From an uncultured Novosphingobium sp. (lineage in GTDB: Bacteria > Pseudomonadota > Alphaproteobacteria > Sphingomonadales > Sphingomonadaceae): a stretch of DNA of 64,000 nucleotides. The DNA lies in contig CAMPHR010000006.1 in NCBI GenBank assembly GCA_946886075.1, positions 1 through 64,000 on the forward strand, written 5' to 3'. Below, piece after piece: positions 61,116 to 64,000 of this stretch (position 1 is its first letter; the number at the start of each line of letters is the position of its first letter). The notes beneath the pieces are model-generated. The model had not been told where the DNA came from and ran no database searches. It saw nothing but the letters and a program-made list of their open reading frames with translations. The position numbers and the translations under genes were made by a program.

Positions 61116-63197
61116 TCAGAATGTATTGGCCACGGTGAAGCGGAAGCTCTGGCCCTCCGCATCGAGCGCGGAAAGGTGTCGGCGATATTGTTTGTCGAAG
61201 ATATTATCCACGGCGAAGCGGAATTCGAAACCCTGCGCAGGGCCGCTCTGTGGCTTGAAGGCGAAGAACAGATTGTGGACGCTGTAGCCCGGCGTTGGAA
61301 GGCCCGATCCCGCCGAGGAGAAGGGCCCCGTCGTCACTTGATCCTGCCGCTCGGCAAACTCGCCGGTCCATCCGCCGGACAGGCCGGTCTCCGCATCGGC
61401 GTAGCCAAGCGTCAGCCGATAATCGTTGGCCGGGATAGTATTGAGATAATTTCCGGTCAGTCGATCCTTGCCATCGATGAAGGACGCGTTGCCGCGCGCG
61501 AAGAAGCCGCCGATGCCATATTCGGCCTCGACCTCCAGTCCCTTGAAGCGCGATCGATTGACGTTCTGGAAATAGGGCGTTCCCGCTGGTCCCGCGACAT
61601 TGACGATCAGGTCCTTCACATCGTTGCGGAACAGGGTGGTCTTGGCACGGAATCGATCAGCTTCGCCCAGCAGTCCGTCGAAGGACAGGGTGAAGCCTGC
61701 TTCGACATTGTCCGATTTTTCCGGCCGCAGGTCAGGATTGTTGGGCCGCGTTGCCGATCGGGTGAAGATCTCGTCGACATTGGGCATGCGAACCGTTCGC
61801 GCGATTGATCCAAAAAGCCCGAACCACGGCGTGACATTGTAGAGCGCGGCGAACTTGGGCGACACGCCGCTGTCCTTCACTTCGCCGGTCAGGCGGGTGC
61901 CCCCGACGACCGTCGCGCCGGGCTTCAGCTTCGTCCAGTCGACACGGATGCCCGGCATGATGGTCAGCTTGTCGGACCAGACGATCTCCAACTGGCCGAA
62001 CAGGCCATAGCGATCCATGTCGCCTTCAGGATGGGTGCCCGCGCCTGGCGTCACCGCACCGCTAAGGCCGACGCGGGGGTTGCGCCGTTCTTGCGTGCTC
62101 CACTGGCCGCCAAGGATCAGGAAGGTCGTCCAGTCGCCGCCCATGTCGAACCGGCTGCTGTTCTGGACCTTCGCCTGCCAGCTTTCATAGGTGAAGTCCG
62201 AGTAAGCGAGCGGGCCAAGGAAGCTGGTTTCGGTCTGATGGACCTTCGACAGCGAATAGGCGGCCTGCGCCTCGATATTGAAGAGGTTGCTGCCGTTGAA
62301 GTCGTTGACATAGCCGAGCACGGCCGTCTTGTCGTGGACGCGGCGGCGCATCAGGCTGTTGCCGGTGGCGGCGGACACCTGGTCATAGACTTGCGGCGCG
62401 TCGCTCAGCCAATCCTGATAGCTGGCCCAGATCGCATGCTTGCTGTTGCCACCGATCGCGACCCGGCCCTTGACCAGCCAACTGTCGGATTTCGTCGCGG
62501 AAGCGGCGACCGTGTCTCCGTCGCCGTTCTTGTAATCATCTGTGCGGCGATAATTGTAGCTGCCGAGCAGTTCGACGCCTTCTGTCGGCTGAACCGCGAC
62601 GATGCCCGACAGGGTATGGGCCTGCGCGTTGGTTTCCGTTGCGGCCTTCAGGCGCACCGCCAGCGGGTCGCCCGGGGTGAGGAAGTCCGACGCATCCTTG
62701 GTCGTGAAGTTGACCACGCCCGCCAACGCGCCCGCGCCATAGAGCGTCGAGGACGCAGGGCCGCGCAACACCTCAACCCGCTTGTACAGTTCCGGCTCGG
62801 TGAAGAGCGCGCCCATTCGATATTGTTCGTAGAATTTCGTGACGCCATCGACGTTCAGCAGGATGCGATTGTCGCTGTCGCCGATCGCGGTGCCCATGCC
62901 GCGAATGTTGAAGCCCTGGCCCAGCTGGCCGACGCCGCCCTGGACATTGACGCCCGGCATGCCTTCGAGCAGGTCGCCGATCGTGGTCGCCTGAAGCTGG
63001 TCGACATCCTCCTGGTCGAGCGCGCTGACCGCCTGAGGCGTATCGATCGCGACCTTTTCCACACCGGCGGAGATGACCAGACGGTCGAGCGCCATACGCG
63101 TGGTTTCCGGCGTGTCGGCATCATTCTGCGCCAGCGCAACACTTGGCATGACGATCATCGCAGTCCCAAGCAGCAGTGGCAATCTGGTCTTCTTCAT
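61116..63197 (-). CDS. TonB-dependent receptor, heme/hemoglobin-type
   Basis: A 693-residue outer-membrane receptor. Signal peptide MKKTRLPLLLGTAMIVMPSVALAQ, TonB box region MALDRLVISAGVEKVAI, plug with DLLEGMPGVNVQGGVGQLGQ and VEVLRGPASSTLYGAGALAG, and a barrel containing FGLFGSIARTVRMPNVDEIF and ending in FTVANTF. The layout matches HmuR/BhuR-like heme receptors more than sugar receptors. It is coupled to its own TonB and faces a DUF4198 gene across a gap with a possible Fur box, suggesting metal or heme uptake. Confidence 0.86.
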   Translation of the reverse strand: MKKTRLPLLLGTAMIVMPSVALAQNDADTPETTRMALDRLVISAGVEKVAIDTPQAVSALDQEDVDQLQATTIGDLLEGMPGVNVQGGVGQLGQGFNIRGMGTAIGDSDNRILLNVDGVTKFYEQYRMGALFTEPELYKRVEVLRGPASSTLYGAGALAGVVNFTTKDASDFLTPGDPLAVRLKAATETNAQAHTLSGIVAVQPTEGVELLGSYNYRRTDDYKNGDGDTVAASATKSDSWLVKGRVAIGGNSKHAIWASYQDWLSDAPQVYDQVSAATGNSLMRRRVHDKTAVLGYVNDFNGSNLFNIEAQAAYSLSKVHQTETSFLGPLAYSDFTYESWQAKVQNSSRFDMGGDWTTFLILGGQWSTQERRNPRVGLSGAVTPGAGTHPEGDMDRYGLFGQLEIVWSDKLTIMPGIRVDWTKLKPGATVVGGTRLTGEVKDSGVSPKFAALYNVTPWFGLFGSIARTVRMPNVDEIFTRSATRPNNPDLRPEKSDNVEAGFTLSFDGLLGEADRFRAKTTLFRNDVKDLIVNVAGPAGTPYFQNVNRSRFKGLEVEAEYGIGGFFARGNASFIDGKDRLTGNYLNTIPANDYRLTLGYADAETGLSGGWTGEFAERQDQVTTGPFSSAGSGLPTPGYSVHNLFFAFKPQSGPAQGFEFRFAVDNIFDKQYRRHLSALDAEGQSFRFTVANTF

Positions 63198-63270
63198 GTG
63201 GTGCAGCCCCCTTAGGCAATGAGTGAGAGGCGAACGCCCCTGCGACCGCCACCTAGCAGCTATAAACGAT

Positions 63271-63291
63271 ATTGCAAGTGAGTCGCATTAG
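63271..63291. promoter_or_regulatory. possible Fur/iron box in the divergent gap
   Basis: TTGCAAGTGAGTCGCATTAG, an imperfect dyad of the GCAA-TGA-TC-CATT type seen in alphaproteobacterial Fur boxes, lies about 75 bases before the receptor start and about 30 bases before the DUF4198 start, where a repressor could control both. Confidence 0.4.
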
Positions 63292-63322
63292 AGATAGATG
63301 CGGCGACAGAAAGGGGACTTTA

Positions 63323-64000
63323 ATGAAATCATCAGTATATCTGGCTGCCGCCATTGTGCTGGCAGCGATCGGCACGTCCGTCGCGCAGGCGCACATGCCC
63401 TATGTGCTGCCGACCTTGTTCGACGTGGGCAAGGGGGACCATGTCACCGTGCAGTCGGCCTTTGCGGAAGACGCCTTCCTGCCTGAAGTGGCGATGCGCG
63501 ATGCGCCCTTCCATCTGGTCGGGCCAGACGGGAAGGCGGTGCCGGTGGGCCAGGTCACGCATCTGCGCGACCTCAGCATATTCGAAGCGGCGATCCCTGC
63601 GGACGGCACCTATCGTATCACCAGCGGTCAGCGTGCCGGGCGTAAGAGCAAGATGTTCAGGCAGGGTGGCGAATGGAAAATGGGGGGCGAAGGCGCCAAA
63701 CCCGCCGCTGATGCCGAGCAGGTCGAAGTGCAAAGCATGACGCTGGCCGACGCCTATGTGACACGGGGCCAAGCGAGCGATGCAGCGCTCAAGCCCACGG
63801 GCAAGGCGCTCGAAATCCAGCCGATCACTCATCCCAATGGCATCGTCGCGGGATCGGACGCCAGTTTTGCCCTGCTGTTCGACGGCAAGCCGCTGGCTGG
63901 GGCGGACATCACCCTGTTTCGCGGCGCCGGACTATATGATGGTCGCAAGGTAGCGGCTCAGGTCAAGAGCGGAACTGACGGCCGCTTCAGCCTGAAGCCA
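63323..64000 (+). CDS. DUF4198 periplasmic protein (partial, runs off the window)
   Basis: 226 codons of a gene continuing past the window edge. A Sec signal (MKSSVYLAAAIVLAAIGTSV, cleavage after AQA) is followed by HMPYVLPTLFDVGKGDHVTV, the DUF4198 start; proteins of this family are periplasmic and often sit beside TonB receptors for metals such as nickel or cobalt. Later PNGIVAGSDASFALLFDGKP then GADITLFRGAG fits the second beta domain. AAAGGGGA supports the ATG. Confidence 0.82.
   Translation, partial: MKSSVYLAAAIVLAAIGTSVAQAHMPYVLPTLFDVGKGDHVTVQSAFAEDAFLPEVAMRDAPFHLVGPDGKAVPVGQVTHLRDLSIFEAAIPADGTYRITSGQRAGRKSKMFRQGGEWKMGGEGAKPAADAEQVEVQSMTLADAYVTRGQASDAALKPTGKALEIQPITHPNGIVAGSDASFALLFDGKPLAGADITLFRGAGLYDGRKVAAQVKSGTDGRFSLKP

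Noticed and set aside
1..64000. CRISPR arrays, rRNA/tRNA genes, intact insertion sequences
   Set aside because: No regularly spaced repeats, cloverleaf-type sequences or transposase frames with terminal repeats were recognised on reading; a dedicated tRNA scan was not possible.

Overview
This window is high-GC alphaproteobacterial DNA, most likely from a member of the Sphingomonadaceae (Sphingobium/Novosphingobium/Sphingomonas type). The pointers are the two TonB-dependent receptors, a GH106 rhamnosidase of the kind first described in Sphingomonas, clustered catabolic operons with TetR/LysR/LacI regulators, and many flavin- and CoA-dependent catabolic enzymes. The assignment is from gene content only; no rRNA or tRNA gene was seen.

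Layout. 1-10.4 kb: a kdpA remnant, a VapBC-type toxin-antitoxin pair, a DUF485/ActP acetate-type symporter operon, a relic of an erythromycin-esterase-like gene, a CDP-alcohol phosphatidyltransferase, a UPF0178 protein, a short Hsp70 (YegD-like), a SulP anion transporter and two unassigned envelope proteins. 10.4-14.4 kb: a broken serine recombinase, then a large GH106 alpha-L-rhamnosidase. 14.6-24.1 kb: a TetR-controlled catabolic block (sulfotransferase, VOC protein, zinc dehydrogenase, alkylsulfatase-like MBL protein), then an extended SDR facing a KstD-like flavoprotein and a second TetR. A dimethylformamidase-like relic lies inside this block.

24.6-46.9 kb is a xylan/xylo-oligosaccharide utilization locus: TonB receptor, GH3, GH39, small secreted protein, GH3, sugar MFS porter, LacI regulator, aldose epimerase, XylA, XylB, another MFS, a small lipoprotein, GH35 and GH43. 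Oligosaccharides would enter through the receptor, be trimmed to xylose by the glycosidases (three carry twin-arginine signals), cross the inner membrane by the sugar porter, and become xylulose-5-phosphate through GalM-like/XylA/XylB. LacI-type operators sit before the porter and before xylB, with a weaker one before GH43. A separate repeated promoter element (core TGTTTACWT) sits before the receptor, both GH3 genes and GH35.

47.8-59.0 kb is the most interesting part: three operons around one LysR gene encode a lactonase-like amidohydrolase, an FMN 2-hydroxyacid oxidase, a two-subunit ThDP 2-oxoacid decarboxylase, an aldehyde dehydrogenase, an MmgE/PrpD lyase, a class III CoA-transferase, an acyl-CoA dehydrogenase and a mesaconyl-C4-CoA-hydratase-like enzyme. 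Read in order they form a plausible complete route from a lactone or 2-hydroxy acid to a one-carbon-shorter acyl-CoA; the substrate is unknown. 60.3-64 kb: tonB, a heme/siderophore-type TonB receptor and a DUF4198 periplasmic protein, with a possible Fur site between the divergent genes.

Gaps between the functional blocks hold an unusual number of gene relics (kdpA, erythromycin-esterase-like, serine recombinase, dimethylformamidase-like, dienelactone hydrolase, amidase, two SDRs), so this looks like an accessory region shaped by repeated insertion and decay. No CRISPR array, intact insertion sequence or tRNA was seen.
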